Source of the DNA: Streptosporangiaceae bacterium
GTDB lineage: Bacteria; Actinomycetota; Actinomycetes; Streptosporangiales; Streptosporangiaceae
Reading direction: 5' to 3'
Assembly (NCBI GenBank): GCA_019239975.1
Contig: JAFAZE010000045.1
Span: 1 to 58,023 of the forward strand
Length of the DNA stretch: 58,023 bases
A model generated the notes under the pieces. It worked only from the letters and a program-made list of their open reading frames with translations. It was not told the origin of the DNA and did not search any database. This document shows positions 50,315 through 57,644 of the stretch, in pieces (position 1 is the first letter of the stretch; every line of letters starts with the position of its first letter). A program made the translations under genes and the position numbers.

Positions 50315-51136
50315 CTAAAGGTGCAAATTCCTTGGGCCCGCGGGCGCCTCAACGGCGTCTGCGTAGTCCGAGACCGCCTGCAGCAGCCGCCCGGGGGTCT
50401 CGATCTGCGGGAGGTGCCCGGTCTCCGGGAGCAGCCGGAACCGGGCGCCGGGGATGGCGGCGGCGTAGGCGCGGCCGTAGTCGGCGTCGGCTATCTGGTC
50501 GCTGTCGCCCCACAGCACGAGCGCCGGTACCGTGATGCTGCCGAGCCGCTCGCGAAGGGTGGGGTCGGTTCCCGTCGGCTTGCCGTCGTACACCTTGAGC
50601 GCGGCGCGGTTGGCGGCCATGCCGGCGCGCTGGGCCTCGGTCATAGCGGAAGGGTCGATGCCGAACGCGGACGGGTCGTGATAGGACAGCCGGGACAGCT
50701 CTCCCGGGGTCAGCGGGAAGATGTCGGTGACCGGGTGGCCGTCCACCTCGATGCCGACCGCGTCCACCAGGATGACGGCGCTGACCCGGGAAGTGCCGAG
50801 GAGCGCCAGCTCGGCGGCTATCCAGCCGCCGATGGAGTTACCGATCACGATCACGTCGTCCAGGCCGAGTTTGGCGAGCAGTTCACGGTAGAGCGCGGCG
50901 AGGCCGCGCATGCTGTGCAGCCAGTCCGGGCGCGGCGTGCCGCCGAAACCCGGGTGGGTCGGAGTGACGACGCGGGCGGCCCCCTGCGTGGCCAGCAGGC
51001 CGGCGAAGCCGGCGACGGTCTGGGGTCCCCCACCGCCATGCAGCAGCAGGAACGGGCGCCCGCCGCCTTGCTCGTCGACGGTGACGCTGACCGGGCCGGA
51101 GCCGGGGATTGCGAGATCGTACGTGGTCACGGTCAC
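50315..51136 (-). CDS. alpha/beta-fold hydrolase
   Basis: 273 aa. Oxyanion loop LLHGGGGP, nucleophile elbow GNSIGGW (Ser101), acid in LVLWGDSDQIA and His in PETGHLPQIE. GTG 51136 has GGAG five bases upstream. It is 23 bases after the cupin gene on the same strand, both divergent from a TetR gene, so it belongs to a small inducible operon. Likely an esterase or epoxide-type hydrolase acting on a small molecule; the substrate is unknown. Confidence 0.9.
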   Translation of the reverse strand: MTVTTYDLAIPGSGPVSVTVDEQGGGRPFLLLHGGGGPQTVAGFAGLLATQGAARVVTPTHPGFGGTPRPDWLHSMRGLAALYRELLAKLGLDDVIVIGNSIGGWIAAELALLGTSRVSAVILVDAVGIEVDGHPVTDIFPLTPGELSRLSYHDPSAFGIDPSAMTEAQRAGMAANRAALKVYDGKPTGTDPTLRERLGSITVPALVLWGDSDQIADADYGRAYAAAIPGARFRLLPETGHLPQIETPGRLLQAVSDYADAVEAPAGPRNLHL

Positions 51137-51159
51137 GATGTCTCCTTCGTGTGCGTTTG

Positions 51160-51762
51160 TCAGGCGAAGTCGGTGGCGGGAACCGTGGCATACCGGCTCA
51201 TGGCCTCGACGGTCGACGCGGGCGTCAGCTCCCGCCCGGCCGCGAGCATGTCCCGGAGGTCACGGAAGTACCGCACGTAGAGGTCCGGGGTGAAGGTGTT
51301 CAGCAGAACGGCGGGCTGGTCCCCCGGATTGGCGAACGTGTGCGGGGCACCGGGCGGGACCATGACGAGGGTGCCCGCGGGCGCGTCGTAGCTGGCCTGC
51401 CCGACCGTGAACCGCGCGGTGCCCGAGACGACGTAGAAGCCCTCATCGTGCCGGGCGTGCCGGTGCTGCGGCGGTCCCTCCGTATGCGGGGCGAGCGTGA
51501 TCTCGCCAATCCCCAGACGGTGCCCGGTGGTGCTCCCGTCTTCGACGATCCGCATCTGGATGGGCCCGAGCGCGATCACCTCGCCGCCGTCCGGGCCCAC
51601 CACCGAGACCTCGGCCGCTCCCTCCCCTGGCATCCCGGTCGTTCCGCCCGCTGGCCCCTGGGCCGCCCCGCCCGCTGGCCTTCCGGTCGTTCCGCCCGCT
51701 GGCCCCTGGGCCGCCCCGCGTGATGGCTCCCGGGTCACTTCGCCTTCCGGAACCTTGCTCAT
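51160..51762 (-). CDS. cupin-domain protein
   Basis: 200 aa. The C-terminal 145 residues are a single cupin barrel: HRHARHDEGFYVVSGTARFTV (His, His, Glu metal ligands) and PPGAPHTFANPG (the fourth ligand His). This is the pattern of quercetin-dioxygenase-like or sensor cupins. The first 50 residues are a low-complexity repeat (GAAQGPAGGTTG twice), matched by a 48-bp tandem duplication in the DNA near 51635-51722. It is the first gene of the operon opposite tetR. Confidence 0.87.
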   Translation of the reverse strand: MSKVPEGEVTREPSRGAAQGPAGGTTGRPAGGAAQGPAGGTTGMPGEGAAEVSVVGPDGGEVIALGPIQMRIVEDGSTTGHRLGIGEITLAPHTEGPPQHRHARHDEGFYVVSGTARFTVGQASYDAPAGTLVMVPPGAPHTFANPGDQPAVLLNTFTPDLYVRYFRDLRDMLAAGRELTPASTVEAMSRYATVPATDFA

Positions 51763-51777
51763 CCGTCCTATCCTTCG

Positions 51778-51844
51778 TGAGAGTTGGCTCGCATGACTGT
51801 AGCCTGCCCTTACCCACTACGCAAGTGAACTCTCATAATGAGAG
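51778..51844. promoter_or_regulatory. TetR-type operator between cupin and tetR genes
   Basis: CTCTCATAATGAGAG (51830-51844) is a perfect 15-bp palindrome. A half-site, TGAGAGTT, recurs at 51778-51785 close to the cupin start. The position suits a TetR dimer controlling both directions. Confidence 0.72.
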
Positions 51845-51979
51845 GTTGATCTGGTAATGTGGGACGTCAGCTACGGGTGCGGCCCGCGGGCGGGTGCCCG
51901 CGGGCCGGGCGGGGAGGGTCGCTTCCCAGGGATGTGCCGTTGGGCCGGGAGCACGGGCTGGCGCGGGAAGGAGACAGCG

Positions 51980-52609
51980 ATGGCGGCTGCCGGGACTGGG
52001 CGCGTGAACCAGAAGATGCGGACGCGGATGGCGATCATCGAGGCCGCCCGTGGGCTCATCCGGGCGGGCGGTGAGGTGACGATGCCCGAGGTCGCGAGGA
52101 AGGCGCTTGTTTCTGAGGCGACGGCCTACCGGTACTTTCCCGACCTCGTTTCGCTGCTGACCGAGGCCTTCACGGGCTTCTGGCCCAGTTCGGCCGACGC
52201 TCTCCAGCCTGTCGCGCATTCGCGGGATCCCGTCGAGCGTGTCGCCTTCACGACCGAGTTCCTGCTCCGCCACGTGCTGGCGTATCAGGGTGCGGTGCGC
52301 GCCATGATCTCGGCGACGATCACCCGGCCCGCCACCGTGGCCGCGGCCCGGCCGGGCCTCAGGTTCGGGCTGATCGACCAGGCGCTCGCACCGGTGGCGG
52401 GCGCGCCGGCACAGCCGGAAGCGCTCGCCCAGCTCAAGCGCGACCTGGCCGTGGTCATCAGCGCCGAGGCCCTGTTCACGCTGACCGACCTCTGCGGGCT
52501 CGGCCCCGACGACGCGATTGCCAGTGCCGTGCGGACGGCGACGACTCTCACCCGGGCCGCGTTGGGCGCGCCACGGCCGGCGAAGGCTCAGGCCGGCGGC
52601 GCGGCATAA
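51980..52609 (+). CDS. TetR-family regulator
   Basis: 209 aa from ATG 51980 (AAGGAG upstream). The N-terminal helix-turn-helix is at about residues 15-60 (RMAIIEAARGLIRAGGEVTMPEVARKALVSEATAYRYFPDL); the rest is the ligand-binding helical domain. It is divergent from the cupin-hydrolase operon and 48 bases upstream of a quinone-oxidoreductase gene. It probably represses all of these through the palindrome at 51830-51844 until an inducer binds. Confidence 0.92.
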   Translation: MAAAGTGRVNQKMRTRMAIIEAARGLIRAGGEVTMPEVARKALVSEATAYRYFPDLVSLLTEAFTGFWPSSADALQPVAHSRDPVERVAFTTEFLLRHVLAYQGAVRAMISATITRPATVAAARPGLRFGLIDQALAPVAGAPAQPEALAQLKRDLAVVISAEALFTLTDLCGLGPDDAIASAVRTATTLTRAALGAPRPAKAQAGGAA

Positions 52610-52657
52610 CGCGCGGGCATGAGCGGTTGGGCAGTTTCTGGAGAACGGAGGTGCCCT

Positions 52658-53572
52658 GTGAAGGCAGTGCGTTTCGATGAGTACGGCGGGATCGGCGTCC
52701 TCAAGGTGGTGGACGTGCCCAGGCCGGAGCCGGGGGCGGGCCAGGTGCTGGTCGCCGTGAGGGCGGCGGGCATCAACCCGGGTGAGGCGAAGATCCGCGA
52801 GGGCCTGATGCACAGCCGGTGGTCGGCCACGTTCCCGTCCGGGCAGGGCAGCGACCTCGCCGGGGTCATCCAGCAGGCCGGCCCGGGCGTGACCGGGTTC
52901 GCGGCCGGCGACGAGGTCATCGGCTACACCGACAACCGGGCCAGCCAGGCGGAGTACGCCGTGGCGGAAGCGCGGAACCTGGCCCCCAAGCCGGCCGGGG
53001 TTCCGTGGGAGGTCGCGGGGGCGCTGCCCGTGGCCGGGTTCACGGCCTGGGCGGCCGTGCGGTCGGTGGACCTGGCGCCGGGCGACACGGTGGTCGTGGC
53101 GGGCGCGGCAGGCGGGGTCGGGTCGATCGCGGTCCAGCTCGCCAGGCGCGCCGGGGCCACCGTGATAGGGCTGGCCGGGCGGGACAACCACGAATGGCTC
53201 GCCGGCCACGGGGTGATCCCTGTCAGCTACGGCGACGGCGTGGCGGACAGGATCCGGCGGGCGGCCGGCAAGATCGACGCGTTCATCGACACGTTCGGCG
53301 ACGACTACGTGCAGCTCGCTCTTGATCTGGGCGTGCAGCCGTCGCGCGTCGACACGATCGTCAACTTCGCGGCCGTGCAGCGGTACGGAGTCAAGGCCGA
53401 GGGCAGCGCCGCGGGCGCCGGCGCGCGGACGCTCGCCGAACTCGCCGGGCTCGTCGCCGCAGGCCAGCTCGAAGTCCCGATCGCCGCGACCTTCCGGCTC
53501 GACCAGGTACAGGAAGCGTACCGGCGCCTCGCCCAGGGGCACGTTCGCGGCAAGATCGTTCTCCTGCCCTGA
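52658..53572 (+). CDS. NADP-dependent quinone oxidoreductase (MDR family)
   Basis: 304 aa. Zinc-free medium-chain reductase: GroES-like half (VRAAGINPGEAKIREG, GSDLAGVIQQAG, EYAVAEARNLAPKP) and Rossmann half with GAAGGVGSIAVQLARRAGATVIG. It reduces quinones or enones with NADPH. GTG 52658 is preferred because GGAGG (52647-52651) lies six bases upstream. It follows tetR and is probably in the same transcript. Confidence 0.92.
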   Translation: MKAVRFDEYGGIGVLKVVDVPRPEPGAGQVLVAVRAAGINPGEAKIREGLMHSRWSATFPSGQGSDLAGVIQQAGPGVTGFAAGDEVIGYTDNRASQAEYAVAEARNLAPKPAGVPWEVAGALPVAGFTAWAAVRSVDLAPGDTVVVAGAAGGVGSIAVQLARRAGATVIGLAGRDNHEWLAGHGVIPVSYGDGVADRIRRAAGKIDAFIDTFGDDYVQLALDLGVQPSRVDTIVNFAAVQRYGVKAEGSAAGAGARTLAELAGLVAAGQLEVPIAATFRLDQVQEAYRRLAQGHVRGKIVLLP

Positions 53573-53614
53573 CCGCGAGAGCGGCGGCCGCCGGGTGGTT
53601 GTGACGCGCGGGCT

Positions 53615-54121
53615 CTACAGCCGCCCGTTGATGATCTCGCTGATATCCCCAAGCTGCCGGAGCTGCCGGGCGTTGAGCGCGTCGATGACGAGCGCGCGCA
53701 CGGCCTCGACGTGCCCGGGCGCGATGGCGGCCAGCTTGCGGAATCCCGCGTCGGTGAGGATCGCGTAGGTGTAACGGCCGTCCGACGGGCACGGCTCGCG
53801 GCGGACCCAGCCGCGCGCCTCGAGCCGGCTGACCACGTGAGACAGCCGCGACAGCGAGCCGCTGGCCATGGCCGCCAGGTCGCTCATGCGCAGCGTGCGG
53901 TCCCCCGCCTCGGAGAGGCTGGCGAGCACCATGTACTCGAAATGGCTGATGCCGGCGTCGCGCTGCAGCTGCGCGTCCAGGGCCGCGGGGAGCCTGAAGA
54001 GCAGCGCGGCGAACGGCATCCAGGCGGCGCGCTCCTCTGTGCTGAGCCAGCGCGGCTCGGCGGCGGGCTCGTCCGGAGGCTCCGGGCCGCGCGCCGCCGC
54101 ACTCGCGGGAACAACCACCAT
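53615..54121 (-). CDS. MarR-family regulator
   Basis: 168 aa. Winged helix with GISHFEYMVLASLSEAGDRTLRMSDLAAMASGSLSRLSHVVSRLEARGWVRREPCPSDGR, the wing and Arg of the MarR fold. It is convergent with the quinone oxidoreductase (42-base gap) and divergent from the PAP2-like gene. A TTGACAGTTCAA dyad (54143-54154) lies 22 bases upstream of its ATG. The ligand is unknown. Confidence 0.92.
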   Translation of the reverse strand: MVVVPASAAARGPEPPDEPAAEPRWLSTEERAAWMPFAALLFRLPAALDAQLQRDAGISHFEYMVLASLSEAGDRTLRMSDLAAMASGSLSRLSHVVSRLEARGWVRREPCPSDGRYTYAILTDAGFRKLAAIAPGHVEAVRALVIDALNARQLRQLGDISEIINGRL

Positions 54122-54142
54122 GGACCCAGTCTACGCCCATAA

Positions 54143-54154
54143 TTGACAGTTCAA
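54143..54154. promoter_or_regulatory. short dyad upstream of marR
   Basis: TTGACAGTTCAA, 4-bp arms, in the space between marR and the PAP2-like gene; it may serve MarR autoregulation. The arms are short, so confidence is low. Confidence 0.4.
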
Positions 54155-54230
54155 CCAATCCGGGGCGAACTGACCGTCACCGGCGGGGGCACCGGTTGCC
54201 GACGGCGGGCCGAGGTGATTGCCTGTCCTG

Positions 54231-54815
54231 GTGAGACGCGAGTTCTGGGGCCGGCCGGCCGCCGAGCTGAGCACCTATCTCCTGGAGCCGAAGAACTGGA
54301 TCATCGCAACCGTCATCCTGATCGGCTGGCACTCGGGCGGGAGGGCGGGCACCGGCTGGGGGGTGCTGGCCGCGCTGTTCGCCGGCGTGCTCCCGACCCT
54401 GTTCATCCGGTACGGCATCCGGCACGGCCGCTGGGAGGACCGGAACGTGGGCGCGAAACGGGCCCGGCTCATCGTGCTGGGGTTCATCACGGCCTCGGTC
54501 GCCGCCGGGCTGGCCCTGCTGGTCCTCCTCGGCGCGCCGCACAAGCTTTCCGGTTACGTCGCGTGCATGCTCGCCAGCGTCGCCGTCCTCGCCGCGATCA
54601 CCGCGGTGTGGAAGATCTCGATCCACTGCGCGGTGGCCTCCGGCTCGGTGGCCATTCTCGCGCTCACCTTCGGCACGTACGTTCTTCCCGGGTACGCGCT
54701 CGTCGCACTGCTCGGCTGGTCCAGGGTGACACTGAGGGACCACACGATCGCCCAGGTCGCCGGCGGCACGGTACTGGGCGCGGCAGCCGCCGTCCTCACG
54801 TACGCCGTCATCTAG
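54231..54815 (+). CDS. PAP2-superfamily-like membrane protein
   Basis: 194 aa, about five helices. KISIHCAVASG matches the second phosphatase motif (S-x-H-x-A/S-G) and SRVTLRDHTIAQVAGG matches the third (S-R-x5-H-x3-V/A), with the catalytic His in place. The first motif (K-x6-R-P) is not evident, so catalysis is uncertain. GTG 54231 was chosen; TTG 54219 is an alternative. Such proteins dephosphorylate phosphatidate or polyprenyl diphosphates at the membrane. Confidence 0.78.
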   Translation: MRREFWGRPAAELSTYLLEPKNWIIATVILIGWHSGGRAGTGWGVLAALFAGVLPTLFIRYGIRHGRWEDRNVGAKRARLIVLGFITASVAAGLALLVLLGAPHKLSGYVACMLASVAVLAAITAVWKISIHCAVASGSVAILALTFGTYVLPGYALVALLGWSRVTLRDHTIAQVAGGTVLGAAAAVLTYAVI

Positions 54816-54977
54816 CCAGGAACGCCGGCCAGATGATCGCCAGGCGTGTTTTGTGGGCTGCGCGGTCTTGGCGCGCTGGAAGGGTGCGCTCCCCTGGGTC
54901 CGCCCGTTGTTGGGTTCGCGTGGAGCGTGGACGGTGGCGGCCGGCTTGCGGCCGCCGGGGGCTGCGTGGCTGGCCGG

Positions 54978-55023
54978 TTTGGGTGCGATTCGTGCTGTGA
55001 TGACAGCGCGGATCGCACCCAAA
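54978..55023. repeat. 21-bp stem hairpin with GATG loop
   Basis: 54978-54998 pairs with 55003-55023 through all 21 positions (two G-T wobbles). The outer 12 bp (TTTGGGTGCGAT and ATCGCACCCAAA) are perfect. It is 163 bases after the PAP2-like gene and far from the next start, so it could be a terminator, a REP/MITE-like element or a structured RNA. Confidence 0.82.
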
Positions 55024-55108
55024 ATCCCCCGGTGCGGCGGAATGGCTGGGCTGCATCGTGATGTGGTCCGTAATTCGGGTGCCGCACACGGCGACGCGGC
55101 CGCACGCG

Positions 55109-55134
55109 GCGCTTGCGCAACATGCGTATAGACG
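55109..55134 (+). promoter_or_regulatory. copy 1 of inverted-repeat element flanking the beta-helix gene
   Basis: GCGCTTGCGCAACATGCGTA continuing TAGACG. A near-identical copy lies in inverted orientation at 56758-56785. It contains the palindrome TTGCGCAA and a TATAGA hexamer that could be a -10. Confidence 0.55.
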
Positions 55135-55344
55135 CCGGCCGCGCGCGGCAGTTTAATCAGGAGGGTACGTGCCGATGCGGTAGAGGGGACAGAGGGGCGC
55201 TGGGCCCGGGCCGGGCTTCGCGATTGGCGCGGAATTTCCTGCCGGTGAGCTGATCTCGCCGGCGAGCTGACCTGATCCGGTTTGCCTCTGACCTTGTCAT
55301 CCGCGAAATCCGCGAAGGTTCACGCGAGGATTCAGGGAGGGAGC

Positions 55345-56634
55345 ATGACTTCCAACCGGCTTGTCCGGCTGGCGGGTGCCGTGGCGGCACCGCTGCTGGT
55401 CACCGGCGCCGTAATCGCGCAGGCGGGAGTGGCATCCGCCAACGTGGGGTGGCATGGCGACCATGACGTCCTGTACGTCTCCAAGTCCGCCAGCCCGTCC
55501 AACGACGACCGCGGCTGCGATTCCGCCGCGTTCAGCACCATCCAGTCCGCGGTCAGCGCCGCACCGGCGCGGGGCACCGTCGTCGTCTGCGGCGGGACCT
55601 ACCACGAGCAGGTGGTGATCTCCAAGCGGCTGTCCCTCGAGGGCAAGCGGGGGGCGACCATCGACGAGACGGGCGTCACCCCGGCGTTCCAGGTCACCCT
55701 GCCGGGACTCGGAACGCAGACGATCTTCGCCGCCGTGATCATCGTGAGTTCTCACGTTGAACTGGAGGGATTCAGGGTCACGAACGCCCAGGGTGAGGGC
55801 GTCCTGGCGGCAGGCCTGGGCGGCGGGCTGCGTGACATCGAGATCGAGCACAACGCCGTGGTGCACAACGACCTCGGCGGTGGCGTACCGCCCGCCTCGC
55901 CCTACTTCGAGTGCGCCGCGGCCGGGCAGATCCCCGGCGACTGCGGCGAGGGCGTGCACTTCGTGGCCGTCGCGGACTCCCGCGTCCAGGGCAACTTCAT
56001 CGCCAGGAACTCCGGCGGCGTTCTGCTGACCGACGAGACCGGGCCGACGCACGACAACGTGATCGAGGGCAACGTCGTCACCGACAACGCCTCTGACTGC
56101 GGGGTCACCGTGCCCGGGCACAACCCCAACGCTCTCAGCGCGGCCGGCCAGCGGCAGCCCTCGGTCGCCGGTGTCTACGACAACCTGATCAAGGAGAACG
56201 TCATAACCCACAACGGGTTCAGGGGCGAGGGCGCCGGTGTGCTGTTCGCGAACGCCGGGCCCGGCACCGCGTCCTATGACAACCGGGTCGAGGGCAATTT
56301 CATCGCCGGCAACGAGCTGTCCGGGGTGACGATGCACGCGCACACCATCGGCCCGAACCAGTTCGAGGATCTTAACGGCAACACGATCGTCGGCAACGTC
56401 ATCGGCACGAACAACACCGGCGGCGACCCGCTCGACGCTCCGGCGTCACCCGAGGATCTGCAGACGACCGGCGTGCTCGTGTTCTCGGGCGGCACCCCCG
56501 TCAGCGCGCGGATCGCGCACAACATCATCTTCAGCAACCACTTCGGCATCTGGCTGAGCAAGGTCGTCACGGCGTCCGGGCTGGGCACCAACAGGTTCGC
56601 CGACGTGACCGTCGAGATCTCCGGCGGCCACTGA
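55345..56634 (+). CDS. secreted right-handed beta-helix protein
   Basis: 429 aa. A signal peptide (RLAGAVAAPLLVTGAVIAQAGVASA) precedes a parallel beta-helix of the NosD/pectate-lyase-like kind: AFSTIQSAVSAAPARGTVVVCGGTYHEQVVI, then successive rungs with the pattern N-x-I/V-x-x-N (NVIEGNVVTDN, NLIKENVITHNG, NRVEGNFIAGNELSG, NTIVGNVIGTNN). Such folds bind or degrade polysaccharides. No catalytic residues can be assigned. ATG 55345 follows GGGAGG. It is followed by a strong terminator and a LuxR gene, and the inverted element on both sides suggests shared control. Confidence 0.88.
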   Translation: MTSNRLVRLAGAVAAPLLVTGAVIAQAGVASANVGWHGDHDVLYVSKSASPSNDDRGCDSAAFSTIQSAVSAAPARGTVVVCGGTYHEQVVISKRLSLEGKRGATIDETGVTPAFQVTLPGLGTQTIFAAVIIVSSHVELEGFRVTNAQGEGVLAAGLGGGLRDIEIEHNAVVHNDLGGGVPPASPYFECAAAGQIPGDCGEGVHFVAVADSRVQGNFIARNSGGVLLTDETGPTHDNVIEGNVVTDNASDCGVTVPGHNPNALSAAGQRQPSVAGVYDNLIKENVITHNGFRGEGAGVLFANAGPGTASYDNRVEGNFIAGNELSGVTMHAHTIGPNQFEDLNGNTIVGNVIGTNNTGGDPLDAPASPEDLQTTGVLVFSGGTPVSARIAHNIIFSNHFGIWLSKVVTASGLGTNRFADVTVEISGGH

Positions 56635-56654
56635 CCGTGTGAGCACCGGTTAAC

Positions 56655-56689
56655 ACTGGAGGGCGGGCGCGAAGCGCCCGCCCTCCAGT
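56655..56689 (+). terminator. terminator with 16-bp perfect stem
   Basis: 56655-56670 and 56674-56689 are exact complements with a GAA loop, 20 bases after the beta-helix gene. Only TTTCCCC follows, so the U-tract is weak. Confidence 0.85.
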
Positions 56690-56757
56690 TTCCCCACCCC
56701 CTGGCAAGCCCCGCTGCGCGCCTTGCCACTCTTGACTAAACCTCCAGGTGAAGGCAT

Positions 56758-56785
56758 CGTCTATACGCATATTGCGCACAAGCGC
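56758..56785 (-). promoter_or_regulatory. copy 2 (inverted) of the element flanking the beta-helix gene
   Basis: On the minus strand GCGCTTGTGCGCAATATGCG continuing TATAGACG: copy 1 with a 2-base insertion and one substitution. It is 29-56 bases before the LuxR ATG. Confidence 0.55.
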
Positions 56786-56813
56786 GGGCGCCGGGCTCCC
56801 GGGGGGGACAGCC

Positions 56814-57581
56814 ATGTACGTACCGCTGAGCGGCCTGCAGCAGGCCGTGCGGCTCGTTGACAGCCTCACCGAACTAGACGATCCCGCGGGCTTCGCGGAT
56901 CTCGTGCTGCCGGGCCTGGCCCGGCTGATCGGCTGCGAGAGCGTCAGCTACAACGAGATCGGTCCCGAAACCGGCCAGGTGAAGGTCGACGCCTACCCGC
57001 ACGAGCTTCTCTCGCCGGCCCGGGTAGCCAGCTTCGCCGCCTTCGCGCATGAGCACCCGCTCGTCGTGCACTACCGGCTTACCGGCGACGACGGGCCCGT
57101 CAGGGTGAGCGACGTCCTCAGCCAGGAGCGCTTCCACCGCCTGGGCCTGTATAACGAGCTCTTCCGGTACATTCCTGTCGAGCACCAGATCGCCTTCAGC
57201 CTGCGCAGCAGCCCGCCGGGCTCGGCCGGCCAGGTCGTCGGCATCGCGCTCAACCGCGCCAGGGGCGATTTCACCGAGGACGACCGGGCCCTGCTCAGCG
57301 TCCTGCGCTGCCCCCTGGTCACGGCGCTGGAGCGCGCCCGCAGGCGCCAGCACGCCCGCGAAGGGCTCGCGGCCGCCAACTCCAGCGCGCTCGACGAACT
57401 CACCGACCGGGAGATGCACGTTCTGCGCCTCGCCGCGCTCGGCCGCACCAACACGGCCATCGCGCACGCGCTGGATGTCAGCCCGCGCACGGTCGCCAAG
57501 CACCTGGAGCACATCTACCGCAAGCTCGACGTCTCCAGCCGCGCGTCCGCCGTATTCACGGCGCTGGCCAGCCACGCTTAG
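56814..57581 (+). CDS. LuxR-family regulator with N-terminal GAF-like domain
   Basis: 255 aa from ATG 56814 (GTG 56748 would translate across the inverted element). The N-terminal 170 residues have a GAF/autoinducer-like pattern (GFADLVLPGLARLIGCESVSYNEI, EHQIAFSLRS, GDFTEDDRALLSVLRCPLVTALERA). The C-terminal LuxR helix-turn-helix is LTDREMHVLRLAALGRTNTAIAHALDVSPRTVAKHLEHIYRKLDVSSRASAV. There is no receiver domain, so control is by ligand or protein. It may act on the element at 56758 and on the beta-helix gene upstream. Confidence 0.92.
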   Translation: MYVPLSGLQQAVRLVDSLTELDDPAGFADLVLPGLARLIGCESVSYNEIGPETGQVKVDAYPHELLSPARVASFAAFAHEHPLVVHYRLTGDDGPVRVSDVLSQERFHRLGLYNELFRYIPVEHQIAFSLRSSPPGSAGQVVGIALNRARGDFTEDDRALLSVLRCPLVTALERARRRQHAREGLAAANSSALDELTDREMHVLRLAALGRTNTAIAHALDVSPRTVAKHLEHIYRKLDVSSRASAVFTALASHA

Positions 57582-57644
57582 CGCGGTCCGGCCGACTACG
57601 GCGTCTCGCGAGCAACCGCTGACGCGTCCTTTCTCGCGCAGGCC

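Larger units (their letters stand above)
54816..55344. other. 529-base intergenic region
   Basis: No convincing gene. It holds a 46-base near-perfect hairpin (54978-55023), one copy of a 26-base element that recurs inverted at 56758-56785, and the GGGAGG of the next gene. The rest shows nothing I can interpret. Confidence 0.6.
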
